64,000 nt of DNA from Flavobacterium rhamnosiphilum (lineage in GTDB: Bacteria; Bacteroidota; Bacteroidia; Flavobacteriales; Flavobacteriaceae). The translations under genes were made by a program, and so were the position numbers. This document shows positions 44,972 through 54,137 of this stretch, piece after piece. The notes beneath the pieces are model-generated. The model did no database searches. It worked only from the letters and a program-made list of their open reading frames with translations, and had not been told where the DNA came from. The stretch spans positions 1 through 64,000 of the forward strand of contig NZ_SMLG01000006.1 of NCBI RefSeq assembly GCF_004349195.1. The letters are read 5' to 3'. Positions within the stretch are counted from its first letter, which is position 1, and every line of letters starts with the position of its first letter.

Positions 44972-47900
44972 ATGGCAGAAGCAAATAATATAAATGTAGC
45001 TATACTTGACGAAATAATTATCGGTAGAGTTGAACCTCAAATCTATGCTTTTACCACGGAAACCATTCCAAATTATTTGAAAGTTGGTGATACTTATCGA
45101 CCAATTGAAACAAGATTGAATGAGTGGCGTAAATACTTCCCCAACCTTGAAAAGAAATTTGGAAATGTAGCAAAAGTTGATGATGAAATTTTTTTCAGAG
45201 ATTATGCAGTTCATCTTTTTCTTGAAGTCGAATTAAAAAGAAATAGATTAAAACCTAACGCTTTAAAAGACATTCCATATTACTCCAATGAGTTTTTTGA
45301 AAACGCAACAGAAAAAGACCTGCAAGAAGCAATAAAAGACATAAAAAACGGACATCTTAACAACGAATCCAAATATCAATATTATCGTTTTGATGAAAGT
45401 CACATTCCAATTACGCATACATACAATAGAACTGAGAATTACAATCCAAGACCAAACCAACAAAAAACAATAGATAATTTTCGAGAATCCATAAATAAAG
45501 GTCAAACCAATTTATTGATGTATGCTGTTATGCGTTTTGGCAAATCATTTACATCAATGTGTTGTGCCGTTGAAATGGGTGCTAAACTAGTGGTTGTGGT
45601 TTCAGCAAAAGCTGATGTGAAAGAAGAATGGAAAAGAACTGTTGAAAGTCACATTAAATTTGATGAATATTGTTTTTTAGATAGTACCTCTCTCCTAACA
45701 AGCGATACGATTATTGCCGAAAAACAAAAGGCAAATGAGAAAATTGTTTTGTTTTTAACCTTACAAGACCTTCAAGGAGATGAAATAAAAACAAAGCATA
45801 AAGAAGTATTTGAAAATCAAATTGACTTATTGCTCATTGACGAAACACATTTTGGAGCAAGAGCCATTGAATATGGAAAAGTCTTAAAAGAGGAAAAATT
45901 TAGTGCCAAAGAAATAAAAAGTGAATTAAAACTAAATGACAATACTTTAGACGATTTAGAAATTACCAATAAAGTTTTTAATGCTAAAATTCGCATTCAT
46001 CTTTCCGGAACGCCTTATCGCATTTTAATGAATAGCGAGTTTACCAATGATGACATTATTGCATTTTATCAATTCACAAATATTGCAGAAGATCAAGAAA
46101 AATGGGATGTAGAAAATCTAAACAAAGACGAAGTTAAGGAATGGGATAATCCTTATTATGGATTTCCTCAAATGATTCGTTTTGCTTTTAACCCAAATGA
46201 ATCTTCCCGAAAAAAAATGGAAGAATTGAAAAAGCAAGGCGTAACCTTTGCTTTTTCAGAACTTTTCAAACCGCAATCAATAATCATAGACAAGGAAAAT
46301 AAACTCCACAAAAAATTCAAGTACGAAAAGGAAATTCTTGACTTGCTAAAAGTAATTGACGGCTCAGAAGAGGATGCCAATTTATTAAGTTTCCTAGATT
46401 ACGATAAAATAAAAGAAGGCAAAATGTGCCGTCATATTGTTTGTGTTTTGCCTTATCGAGCATCTTGTGACGCATTGGAAGAATTAATCAAGAATCAAGA
46501 TTTTAAACATCTTAGCAATTACGAAATTATCAATATTTCAGGTGTTGAGAACGAAAAAAACTTCAAAGACACACAAGCAGTTCAAGCCAAAATCAAAAAG
46601 TGTGAAAGTGAAAATATAAAAACAATCACTCTAACAGTAAACAGAATGCTCACGGGTAGCACAGTTCACGAATGGGATACAATGCTTTACCTAAAAGATA
46701 CATCATCACCACAAGAATACGACCAAGCCATTTTTCGTTTACAAAATCAGTACATCAAGGTTTTCGCAGCCCCGACAGGTGATGTGGTAAAATTCAATAT
46801 GAAACCACAAACTTTATTGGTTGACTTTAACCCAAACAGAATGTTCCAAATGCAGGAACATAAATCACAGATTTACAATGTAAATACGGAATCTAACGGA
46901 AACAACAAATTAGCCGATAGAATCAAAAAAGAACTTGAAATATCTCCAATTGTAGTTTTGCACCATAACAAAATTGTTCAAATACAGCCAGCTGATATAT
47001 TGGATGCTGTTCGCAAATATTCGAGTAATAGAAGCGTATTTGATGAAGCAACAACTATTGCTATTGATTATGCTTTGTTAGATATTGAAGCCATCAAAGC
47101 CGAAATTGAAAGACAAGGAAAAATCGGTTCTCGTCAAGGCATCGAAATTAAACCAACAGAAGGTGAAGGAGATGAAATTGATATAGAAGATACCCCTGAT
47201 AATGACGATAACGAAAATGAAGGGAATACAAAATCCAAATCAAAAGATGATAAAGCTGTAAATGATTATAAAGGTCAGTTTGCAATGTATTATGCAAGAA
47301 TTTTATTCTTCGCATTTTTGACAGATTCAAGAGTTAAATCACTACAAGAAATAATTAATCACATCAAGGGTAATCCTGACAATTTGCGAATTGCTTCAAA
47401 TTTGAATTTAGATGCGATAATACTTGAGTTGTTTCAAAAACACATCAACCCGTTTATATTAAGCGAACTTGATTATAAAATTCACAATATTAATTCATTA
47501 TCGAACGATACTGAAATTTCTCCAATTAAAAGAGCTAGTAATGCACTGAAAAAATTTGGTCGTCTTTCTGAATGGGAAGTAGTTACTCCTGAAAACATTA
47601 CCGAATTGATGATTAATTCTTTGCCTGACAACACTATTTCAGATTCGACATTACTACTGGACATTGCCTCTAAACAGGGAGAATTTGTATACGCAGTTTA
47701 TAAAAAATTCGGAAAAATAACTGCAAGCAATTTTTATTCCATACCCACGTCAAAACTTACTTATGAATTCACGAGAAAGGTATACAAGCTACTTGAATTA
47801 GATGTTAATCTAATTGAACAGAATCATACGTCCTTAGATTTAATTAAAGAAAACAATTTGATTCAAGATGAAACCATTAAAATAAACAATAAGCATATGA

Positions 47901-48931
47901 AGTTTAATGTAATTGTAGGCAATCCGCCTTATCAAGATAGAAGAGAAGGTACGAGCGATAATCCTATTTATCATCTATTTATGGATTTAGCTTATCAGTT
48001 AAGTGAAAAAGTGGTGCTCGTAACCCCTGGTAGATTTCTTTTCAATGCAGGTAAAACGCCAAGTCAATGGAATAAGAAAATGTTAGATGATAAACACTTA
48101 AAAGTTCAATCTTATTTCAGTAAGAGCAGTGATGCATTTCCTGAGGTGAACTTAATGGGCGGGATAACAATTACTTTAAGAGATAAAAAGCAAAATTTTG
48201 AAAAAATTGGAGTTTTTTCAAAGTTTCAAGAAGTAAATTCTATTTTACAAAAAGTAATTATAGCTCCTAAATTTGAGTCAATAGCCAGCAATATATATAC
48301 ACAGAATAAATTTGATTTAGAAACTCTCTACAAAGATTATCCAGCTTATAAAAATATTATTGGCAGTGAGGGTAGAGAGAAACGATTAACAACTTCAATT
48401 TTTGACCAGTTATCAATATTTGCAGAAGAACCTGCTAGCAAAAATGATATTTGTGTTTTTGGTTTAATTAAAAACAGCAGAACTTATCGCTTTTTACCAG
48501 CCAAATATATTGAAGACCACAAAAATACAAATAAGTTCAAGGTATTACTTCCCAAAAGTAATGGTTCAGGAGCTTTAGGTGAGGTTGTACCGACTGCATT
48601 GATTGGCGAACCTGTAATTGGAAATCTAGGAACTGGATATACTCAGTCTTTTATAAGTATCGGAGCATTTAATACAGTTAAAGAAGCCCAATCTTGTTTG
48701 AAGTACATTAAGACAAAATTTGTTCGTTCAATGCTAGGAGTATTGAAAGTAACTCAAGACAACAATAAAGATGTATGGAAATATGTTCCGCTTCAAGACT
48801 TTTCAGAAAACTCGAAAATAGATTGGACAAAATCAATCGCTAAAATTGACCAACAATTATATGCAAAATATAAATTGACCAAAGCTGAAATTGAGTTTAT
48901 TGAAAAAATGATAAAACCAATGGCAGACTAA
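44972..48931 (+). CDS. GIY-YIG-like/SF2 helicase/N6-adenine methyltransferase fusion (single-chain restriction-modification enzyme)
   Basis: The 1319-aa chain has four visible parts. A GIY-YIG/T5orf172-like start (about 24-90) shows IYAFTTE, YLKVGDT and an Arg in IETRLNEW, with glutamates in RDYAVHLFLEVE. An SF2 helicase (about 155-640) shows NPRPNQQKTI, a P-loop-like AVMRFGKSF (185-193), LLIDETH (287-293), IHLSGTPYRI, and LTVNRMLTGSTVHEWD with a QAIFRLQN motif-VI-like helix. A gamma-type methyltransferase shows VVTPENITELM (motif X), LLDIASKQGEF (motif I, D897) and IVGNPPYQ (motif IV, N984). A C-terminal ~250 residues could be the target-recognition part. This parallels type ISP enzymes (nuclease-helicase-methylase-recognition) with a different nuclease. 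The activity is inferred. Confidence 0.8.
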   Translation: MAEANNINVAILDEIIIGRVEPQIYAFTTETIPNYLKVGDTYRPIETRLNEWRKYFPNLEKKFGNVAKVDDEIFFRDYAVHLFLEVELKRNRLKPNALKDIPYYSNEFFENATEKDLQEAIKDIKNGHLNNESKYQYYRFDESHIPITHTYNRTENYNPRPNQQKTIDNFRESINKGQTNLLMYAVMRFGKSFTSMCCAVEMGAKLVVVVSAKADVKEEWKRTVESHIKFDEYCFLDSTSLLTSDTIIAEKQKANEKIVLFLTLQDLQGDEIKTKHKEVFENQIDLLLIDETHFGARAIEYGKVLKEEKFSAKEIKSELKLNDNTLDDLEITNKVFNAKIRIHLSGTPYRILMNSEFTNDDIIAFYQFTNIAEDQEKWDVENLNKDEVKEWDNPYYGFPQMIRFAFNPNESSRKKMEELKKQGVTFAFSELFKPQSIIIDKENKLHKKFKYEKEILDLLKVIDGSEEDANLLSFLDYDKIKEGKMCRHIVCVLPYRASCDALEELIKNQDFKHLSNYEIINISGVENEKNFKDTQAVQAKIKKCESENIKTITLTVNRMLTGSTVHEWDTMLYLKDTSSPQEYDQAIFRLQNQYIKVFAAPTGDVVKFNMKPQTLLVDFNPNRMFQMQEHKSQIYNVNTESNGNNKLADRIKKELEISPIVVLHHNKIVQIQPADILDAVRKYSSNRSVFDEATTIAIDYALLDIEAIKAEIERQGKIGSRQGIEIKPTEGEGDEIDIEDTPDNDDNENEGNTKSKSKDDKAVNDYKGQFAMYYARILFFAFLTDSRVKSLQEIINHIKGNPDNLRIASNLNLDAIILELFQKHINPFILSELDYKIHNINSLSNDTEISPIKRASNALKKFGRLSEWEVVTPENITELMINSLPDNTISDSTLLLDIASKQGEFVYAVYKKFGKITASNFYSIPTSKLTYEFTRKVYKLLELDVNLIEQNHTSLDLIKENNLIQDETIKINNKHMKFNVIVGNPPYQDRREGTSDNPIYHLFMDLAYQLSEKVVLVTPGRFLFNAGKTPSQWNKKMLDDKHLKVQSYFSKSSDAFPEVNLMGGITITLRDKKQNFEKIGVFSKFQEVNSILQKVIIAPKFESIASNIYTQNKFDLETLYKDYPAYKNIIGSEGREKRLTTSIFDQLSIFAEEPASKNDICVFGLIKNSRTYRFLPAKYIEDHKNTNKFKVLLPKSNGSGALGEVVPTALIGEPVIGNLGTGYTQSFISIGAFNTVKEAQSCLKYIKTKFVRSMLGVLKVTQDNNKDVWKYVPLQDFSENSKIDWTKSIAKIDQQLYAKYKLTKAEIEFIEKMIKPMAD

Positions 48932-49075
48932 AAAGGATAATTAATTTGAGTAAAAATGAGCCTTCACTTCACAGCCACACATATTGCCAACATCACACCA
49001 GCGCTTGTCAAAGAGTGTGTCTGTCCAACCACACTGCAAAACCGACAGACAATCAAGCGGACGAAAAAGAACAAC

Positions 49076-49211
49076 GAGGCATAACACTTGCTCACAAGAG
49101 ATTTGGGCATTGGGCTTAATTTTAAAACGGTTTTGTACTTACATTTTTAGTGTATAACCGAAGATTAGGCTTTTTTAGTCCCAAACATCTTGTAGCAAGG
49201 GAACGTTAGAT
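49076..49211 (+). repeat. attC-like imperfect palindrome at the right end of the insert
   Basis: Inverse core GCATAAC (49079-49085) and core GTTAGAT (49205-49211) bracket 133 bp. Inside, CTTGCT (49087-49092) pairs with AGCAAG (49194-49199), ACAAGA (49094-49099) with TCTTGT (49188-49193), and TTTGGG (49102-49107) with CCCAAA (49180-49185). This leaves one bulged C (49093) and a two-base mismatch, like the extrahelical base and spacer of integron attC sites. The long loop contains a smaller CGGTT/AACCG stem. Confidence 0.55.
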
Positions 49212-49224
49212 TAGTATTAAAACC

Positions 49225-49267
49225 CAAAAAAGCGCAACGGATTGCTACGCTGCGCTTGTTTTTTTTA
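49225..49267. terminator. Bidirectional terminator right of the insert
   Basis: Stem AAGCGCA (49230-49236) with TGCGCTT (49251-49257), flanked by A-run and T-run; it separates the insert from the convergent M14 peptidase gene. Confidence 0.7.
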
Positions 49268-49308
49268 CTATTCTGAGATGCTATTTCAATATGTGATTAT
49301 GGTTTTTA

Positions 49309-51828
49309 CTACATGAGTTTACTAAAGAAAACCGCATTCCAAAATAATTTTTCGGTTCCCAACCAGAAAGCTCTGAAATTAGTGTTATCAGTAAAAATTA
49401 AGATATTCCCTTCTCCTTTTCGTATTGCTTGAAACGGAACGGTTTCTTTTAATAATTCCAGTTTTGGTTTCGAAATGTAACCGCTCAGTAATGGATTTTT
49501 AGTGTATTGTATCGGGTTGTTAAAGCTGTTTTTATTGGGTTCAATAAAAATCGATGAATTCCTGAAAATGGGCATTGTATTTCTAGGCATTCCATAATTA
49601 ATTGGGTGGGACAAATCTAATTTAGTTTCAAATATGGCTCCGCCAATCTCTTGTGCTCCTTTGTAATCGCTAGTTTGTTCAAAGGTAATCGCTTTGGCTT
49701 CACTTTTATTGGTTTTTAAAGTCAACTCAATTAATTTGGCATCGTTCAGCCATTTAATGGCATCCTGATAAGCAATTAAAGTCCCTCCGTTTTGTGTCCA
49801 TTGTTCTATTTTAGTTATTGTGGCCGGCGAAAGTCCAGCATAATTTCCATTCACCATGATTAAAGTAGTGTAGGCGCTTAGATTCACTTTTTGCAGTTGT
49901 TCCACATCTATTTTAGTTAACGGAATTGCTGCTTTTTGATCAAATAAATGCCATAATTCTCCAGCATCTGATGGATCAACATTACGGCCCACAACCATGG
50001 CTACTTTTGGCATAGTGAGATTAACTAAATTAGGATTTCCTAAATTGGCACCATCGGTAAAACCCGTTTCTACTGCGGTAATTGCAATAGCATAGTTTGG
50101 AATAATTTTGTTGAGGTAAGCATGAATTTCATCCGAACTCAGCGTTTGATTTTGAATAGGCAATAATAAACTTCCATAGGAAAAAGTTTTCCCGTTGTGT
50201 ACAAATGGTTTTTTGGTCGTTTTTACGCGCAGTCCTTTGGCCAGTAATTGGTATAAAAGTTTAGGAGAATTGTAATCGGTCCATTCAATTAAATAACCCA
50301 CATCACTTTTTTGATTCACCATTCCGGATTTGAACGGGCTTTCGTAACGCGCTCCAGCCTGTGAAAGGGAATTCATTCCTTCAAAATTTAAATTGAAAGC
50401 CAAATCAAAATTCCATGCTGAAATGTCATAAAATAAGCTGTCTTTGAACTTGGTTTGTCTGTCGAAAATAGCGTGTATCAGCTTTGAATTTTTTTGTTCC
50501 ATTGGAATAATAACACTCAAGTCTTTGCTGAATTTCTTTTTGTTGATGGTGATGTCTTCTTTCAAATGAAGCATCTCAATCTTATGTTGGCTAAGGATTT
50601 TAGTCAGTTCTTTAACTTTAGTGGCATCTTTTTCGTCTCCAAAAACGTAGCCTTTTATTTTATTATTTTTACTTTCGATACTGGAATTAACAAAAAAATC
50701 GTGTTGGTATTTCAATAACTCTTTTCGCATTTCATACGTAGCCTGCAGCGTAGATAAGCTGGTGGTAAATTGATTCCTGATGGTAAATGGGAAAGTGATT
50801 ACTCCGTTTACGCTTTGTTGGGCATGTCCTCTTGAACTCGCTTGTTCGAATAAAATGCCTATACCGCCATTGATGTCTGGATAAGTAGATCCTTTACCGT
50901 AATAAAAGTCATCAAAACCGTCTTCGACAAAATAAAAACTTCCAATTTTATCCAATGCTTTGGCATGGTAGCCTGCAATTTTTTCAGTAAGTTTTTGGTT
51001 CAATTCAGGAGTAAGCGGATTAGTGCGGCTTTGAACTCCTGGTTGAAAAAAGTAGGTCGAATTAGTTCCCATTTCGTGGAAATCACACAATACGTTAGGC
51101 ATCCATTTTCTATAAGTTCTAATGCGTGCCTGACTTTCCGGAAGTTGAACAGGAAGCCAGTCTCTGTTCATGTCAAACCAATAATGATTAAATCGACCAC
51201 CCGGCCATGTTTCATTGAATTCTCGATCATTAGGATCAGTTACTAAATTTTTACTTTTATGGCTATTTACCCAAGTAGAAAAACGATGTAGTCCATCTGG
51301 ATTTAAACTGGGATCTAATAAAATGACCGTATTGTCCAGTATTTTTTCAAGTTCAGGACTTTCAGATGCTGCAAGATAATATGCCAAAGCAATCGCAGCT
51401 CCCGTTCCGCTGGACTCATTACCATGAATGGAATATCCTAAATAGACTACAATAGGTAAGTCAGATACGTCCTGAACACTGGCATTTGATTCCGTTAGTG
51501 CGAGATGTCTTTTATGGATTTCATCAATTTTCGCTAAATTTTTAGGACTCGAAATAGTAAGTAATTGAAGCGGACGGTTTTCATAAGTGTAACCGGTTGT
51601 TTCTATTTGTACTCTGTCTGAGGCTTTTGCAATTGCATTCATAAAATGAACCACTTGATTGTGATCCGTGTGCATTTCTCCTAATTCAAAATTAAATATG
51701 CTTTTTGGAGTCGGAATTTTTTCATTGTATGTAGAATTTTTTGGTAAAAAATACTCTAATGTCACCAACTGCTGTTGCGCATTACAAATGAAGCTAGTAA
51801 AGAATAAAATGCAATAGATAAATTTCAT
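49309..51828 (-). CDS. M14-family zinc carboxypeptidase, exported
   Basis: This ~839-aa protein begins MKFIYCILFFTSFICNAQQ, a signal peptide; the frame is open 14 codons further (to 51870) but that extension precedes the natural signal. The peptidase M14 domain (about 35-380) has zinc motifs SIHGNESSGTGAA and LDPSLNPDGLHRF, DFHEMGTNSTYFF, and the substrate/catalytic region GGIGILFEQASSRGH. The C-terminal half contains a class-I glutamine-amidotransferase-like/ThuA-like segment (VNGNYAGLSPATITKIEQW, GGTLIAYQDA). The whole type is widespread in Bacteroidetes. The periplasmic or secreted location suggests extracellular peptide degradation, like the M3 peptidase at 41 kb. Confidence 0.9.
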   Translation of the reverse strand: MKFIYCILFFTSFICNAQQQLVTLEYFLPKNSTYNEKIPTPKSIFNFELGEMHTDHNQVVHFMNAIAKASDRVQIETTGYTYENRPLQLLTISSPKNLAKIDEIHKRHLALTESNASVQDVSDLPIVVYLGYSIHGNESSGTGAAIALAYYLAASESPELEKILDNTVILLDPSLNPDGLHRFSTWVNSHKSKNLVTDPNDREFNETWPGGRFNHYWFDMNRDWLPVQLPESQARIRTYRKWMPNVLCDFHEMGTNSTYFFQPGVQSRTNPLTPELNQKLTEKIAGYHAKALDKIGSFYFVEDGFDDFYYGKGSTYPDINGGIGILFEQASSRGHAQQSVNGVITFPFTIRNQFTTSLSTLQATYEMRKELLKYQHDFFVNSSIESKNNKIKGYVFGDEKDATKVKELTKILSQHKIEMLHLKEDITINKKKFSKDLSVIIPMEQKNSKLIHAIFDRQTKFKDSLFYDISAWNFDLAFNLNFEGMNSLSQAGARYESPFKSGMVNQKSDVGYLIEWTDYNSPKLLYQLLAKGLRVKTTKKPFVHNGKTFSYGSLLLPIQNQTLSSDEIHAYLNKIIPNYAIAITAVETGFTDGANLGNPNLVNLTMPKVAMVVGRNVDPSDAGELWHLFDQKAAIPLTKIDVEQLQKVNLSAYTTLIMVNGNYAGLSPATITKIEQWTQNGGTLIAYQDAIKWLNDAKLIELTLKTNKSEAKAITFEQTSDYKGAQEIGGAIFETKLDLSHPINYGMPRNTMPIFRNSSIFIEPNKNSFNNPIQYTKNPLLSGYISKPKLELLKETVPFQAIRKGEGNILIFTDNTNFRAFWLGTEKLFWNAVFFSKLM

Positions 51829-52019
51829 GAAAAAATAAGTTTTTATTGGTGATGGTATTAAAAGTATCAATTGAATTCAAGTTGATTTATAATTTATTCA
51901 AAGGTTAAATTTCAAACTACTTTAAATAAGATGTTTTTAAGGCTATAAATTGGACTAAATATCATGATAATTTATCAAATGTAACATTTTAGCGAATAGG
52001 TTCAAATAAATTAATTTCG

Positions 52020-52027
52020 TAAATTTG
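52020..52027 (+). promoter_or_regulatory. Minus-7 box of the PPIase gene
   Basis: TAAATTTG lies 24 bases before the ATG at 52052; the minus-33 element is unclear. Confidence 0.5.
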
Positions 52028-52051
52028 CCTTTCAATAAAAATTAAACAAAA

Positions 52052-52984
52052 ATGGAAAACGGAATATATGCTAAATTCAACACTGCAAAAGGTGCTATTT
52101 TAGTAAAACTAACACACGATTTGACTCCAGGTACAGTGGGGAATTTCGTAGGATTGGCAGAAGGAAACTTAGAAAATAAAGTAAAACCGCAAGGGGTTAA
52201 ATTTTATGACGGATTAAAATTCCACAGAGTAATTCCTGATTTCATGATTCAAGGTGGTTGTCCACAAGGAACAGGAACTGGAGATCCAGGGTATAAATTT
52301 GATGATGAATTTCATCCAAGTTTGAAACACGATCGTCCGGGAGTTTTGGCAATGGCTAATTCAGGACCTGGAACAAACGGTTCTCAATTTTACATTACAC
52401 ACATCCCAACAGAATGGTTGGATAATAAACATACTGTTTTTGGTCATGTGGTAGAAGGTCAAGATGTTGTTGATGCTGTTGCTCAAGGGGATGTTTTGGA
52501 GTCTTTAGAAATTGTTAGAGTAGGAGAAGAAGCTAAAAATTGGAATGCAATTGAAGCTTTTATCACTTTCAAAGGTTCTCGTAACAAGCGTGATGCTGCT
52601 TTAAAAGCAGATGCTGAAGCCGCTATGGAAAAATTGGCTGCCGGTTTTGAAAAAACAGAAAGCGGTTTGCGTTACCAATTCATCCAAAGAGGGGAAGGTA
52701 AAAAAGCGGAGAACGGAAAAACAGTTTCAGTACATTATACAGGACAACTTCCTGACGGAAAAGTTTTTGACAGCTCCTATCCGCGTAAAAAACCAATTGA
52801 ATTTCCATTAGGAAAAGGAAACGTTATTGAAGGTTGGGACGAAGGTATTGCGTTGTTGCGCGTAGGTGACAAAGCACGTTTCGTTATTCCTTCACATTTA
52901 GGTTACGGATCTCGTGGTGCTGGAGGAGCAATTCCACCAAATGCTACTTTGATTTTTGACGTAGAATTAATGGATGTTAAATAG
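52052..52984 (+). CDS. Cyclophilin-FKBP fusion peptidyl-prolyl isomerase
   Basis: Two unrelated prolyl-isomerase folds are joined in one 310-aa cytosolic protein. Residues about 1-155 are a cyclophilin (FHRVIPDFMIQGGCPQGTG, PGVLAMANSGPGTNGSQFYI, LDNKHTVFGHVVEGQDVV). A charged helical linker (about 165-205) follows. Residues about 215-310 are an FKBP domain (VSVHYTGQLPDGKVFDSSY, FPLGKGNVIEGWDEGI, FVIPSHLGYGSRG, GAIPPNATLIFDVELMDV). Active-site residues of both domains appear present (R and Q in the cyclophilin part, and the Y, F, D, V-I, W and final F-type positions in the FKBP part). Such dual-family immunophilins are known from a few bacteria and protists. No signal peptide, so it probably helps folding in the cytosol. 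Confidence 0.93.
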   Translation: MENGIYAKFNTAKGAILVKLTHDLTPGTVGNFVGLAEGNLENKVKPQGVKFYDGLKFHRVIPDFMIQGGCPQGTGTGDPGYKFDDEFHPSLKHDRPGVLAMANSGPGTNGSQFYITHIPTEWLDNKHTVFGHVVEGQDVVDAVAQGDVLESLEIVRVGEEAKNWNAIEAFITFKGSRNKRDAALKADAEAAMEKLAAGFEKTESGLRYQFIQRGEGKKAENGKTVSVHYTGQLPDGKVFDSSYPRKKPIEFPLGKGNVIEGWDEGIALLRVGDKARFVIPSHLGYGSRGAGGAIPPNATLIFDVELMDVK

Positions 52985-53012
52985 TTTAAACTATTTATTA
53001 GCATATAAAATT

Positions 53013-53045
53013 AAAACTCCCAAAACGAAAGTTTTGGGAGTTTTT
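53013..53045. terminator. Terminator between PPIase and hydrolase genes
   Basis: A 14-bp perfect stem AAAACTCCCAAAAC with GAAA tetraloop and T-run; bidirectional in form, serving the convergent pair. Confidence 0.85.
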
Positions 53046-53069
53046 TGCAATAAATGAATTTGTTACTAC

Positions 53070-53948
53070 TTATGAATTTAAAAATTCAATCAAATCCTTG
53101 TTTAATTTATCTTTTTCAATGTAAAATAACCCGTGTGGCGCTCCTTCATAAACAATAAATTTATTGTCGGGTATTAATTTTGCCGCTATTTCTGAAGTAA
53201 TTTCAATAGGTACTGTTTTGTCTTCGTCCCCATGAATAATTAATGTAGGAACATTGACAGATGCCATTTCACGACGGAAATCGGTTGTTGAAAATGATAT
53301 GGCACATTCTAAAGTGGCACGTGGTGAAGCAAAAGAGCACAGCATTCTGTAATAATCCAATAATGGTGTACTGATAGGTTTGCTGATAAAGCTCACTCCA
53401 AAAAATGTTTTTCCAAAACTATCCAGAAAGCCAATTCGATCTTCCTTGATTTGTGCTGCCATAGCATCATATTTTTCTTGTGGAACACCATTTGGATTAG
53501 AATCCGTTTGCAATTGAAACGGTGTCACTGATGCAATAAGCACCGCTTTAGAAACCCCTTTTCCGCTGTGACGACTGAAATAGCGTACTACTTCGCCACC
53601 ACCCATTGAAAATCCAACAAGTGTGGCTTCTTTTAAATCCAATTGGTCAATAATAGCCTTTAAGTCGTCGGCTAAAGTGTCATAATCATAACCATCCCAA
53701 GGTTGTGAGGACTTTCCAAAACCACGACGGTCATAAACAATAACTCTAAAATTATTTTGAACTAAAGTATCAATTTGGTATTCCCACATTTCATTAGATA
53801 GTGGCCATCCGTGAATAAGAATAACTGGTTTTCCTTCACCATAATCTTTAACATATAATTTTACATTAGGCGCTGTTTCAATGTACATGTCTAATCCAGT
53901 GTTGTTTTCCTTTCTCGATTCGCTACTGTTTTTCTGACTCATTTCCAT
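53070..53948 (-). CDS. Alpha/beta hydrolase (non-heme haloperoxidase-like)
   Basis: The 292-aa enzyme has the oxyanion region VILIHGWPLSNEMWEYQ, the nucleophile elbow VGFSMGGGEVVRYFSRH, the acid IIHGDEDKTVPIE and the histidine GAPHGLFY. These place it among the haloperoxidase-like esterases (cofactor-free; perhydrolase activity is a side reaction). The first ~20 residues are polar and uncharacteristic; MYIETAPNVKLYV at codon 21 (53888) is an equally good start. It is monocistronic, with a 189-bp gap to the Gre-like gene upstream. The true substrate is unknown. Confidence 0.87.
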   Translation of the reverse strand: MEMSQKNSSESRKENNTGLDMYIETAPNVKLYVKDYGEGKPVILIHGWPLSNEMWEYQIDTLVQNNFRVIVYDRRGFGKSSQPWDGYDYDTLADDLKAIIDQLDLKEATLVGFSMGGGEVVRYFSRHSGKGVSKAVLIASVTPFQLQTDSNPNGVPQEKYDAMAAQIKEDRIGFLDSFGKTFFGVSFISKPISTPLLDYYRMLCSFASPRATLECAISFSTTDFRREMASVNVPTLIIHGDEDKTVPIEITSEIAAKLIPDNKFIVYEGAPHGLFYIEKDKLNKDLIEFLNS

Positions 53949-54098
53949 AATAGTTACTATTTACAAGATGAATTTAATATTCGTCTTTTGTAAAATTAGT
54001 GGCATAAACTGAAAATAGTATTACATAATTAGTGTAAATAGTTGTAATTTTTTTGTTTTCGAAGATGAAAAGAAAGAATTTCCGCTTATAGATAAAAA

Positions 54099-54123
54099 AA
54101 ACACCTTCATAAATGAGGTGTTT
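54099..54123 (-). terminator. Terminator of the Gre-like gene
   Basis: AAACACC/GGTGTTT continues into TCAT/ATGA with one bulge. It lies 15 bases after the minus-strand stop; the trailing minus-strand T-run (TTTTTTT) supports termination. Confidence 0.65.
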
Positions 54124-54137
54124 AAAAGAGTTGGTAA

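Larger units (their letters stand above)
43561..49205 (+). mobile_element. Integron-cassette-like insert carrying a restriction-modification operon
   Basis: The left boundary is G/TTATGCCTC (43560-43569). At the right, the exact complement GAGGCATAAC (49076-49085) opens an attC-like palindrome that ends in GTTAGAT (49205-49211), a perfect GTTRRRY core. In true gene cassettes the first six bases complement the cassette's own inverse core, as here over ten bases. All three genes point toward the attC-like end. Deviations from the classic form: 5.6 kb rather than about 1 kb, three genes, its own promoter, and no integrase in the window. The excision points are inferred by analogy. Confidence 0.5.

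Noticed and set aside
43558..49087. Simple transposon terminal inverted repeats (15 of 17 bases)
   Set aside because: No transposase is present and no target duplication was seen. The right copy is followed by an attC-like hairpin and core, so a cassette reading explains more.
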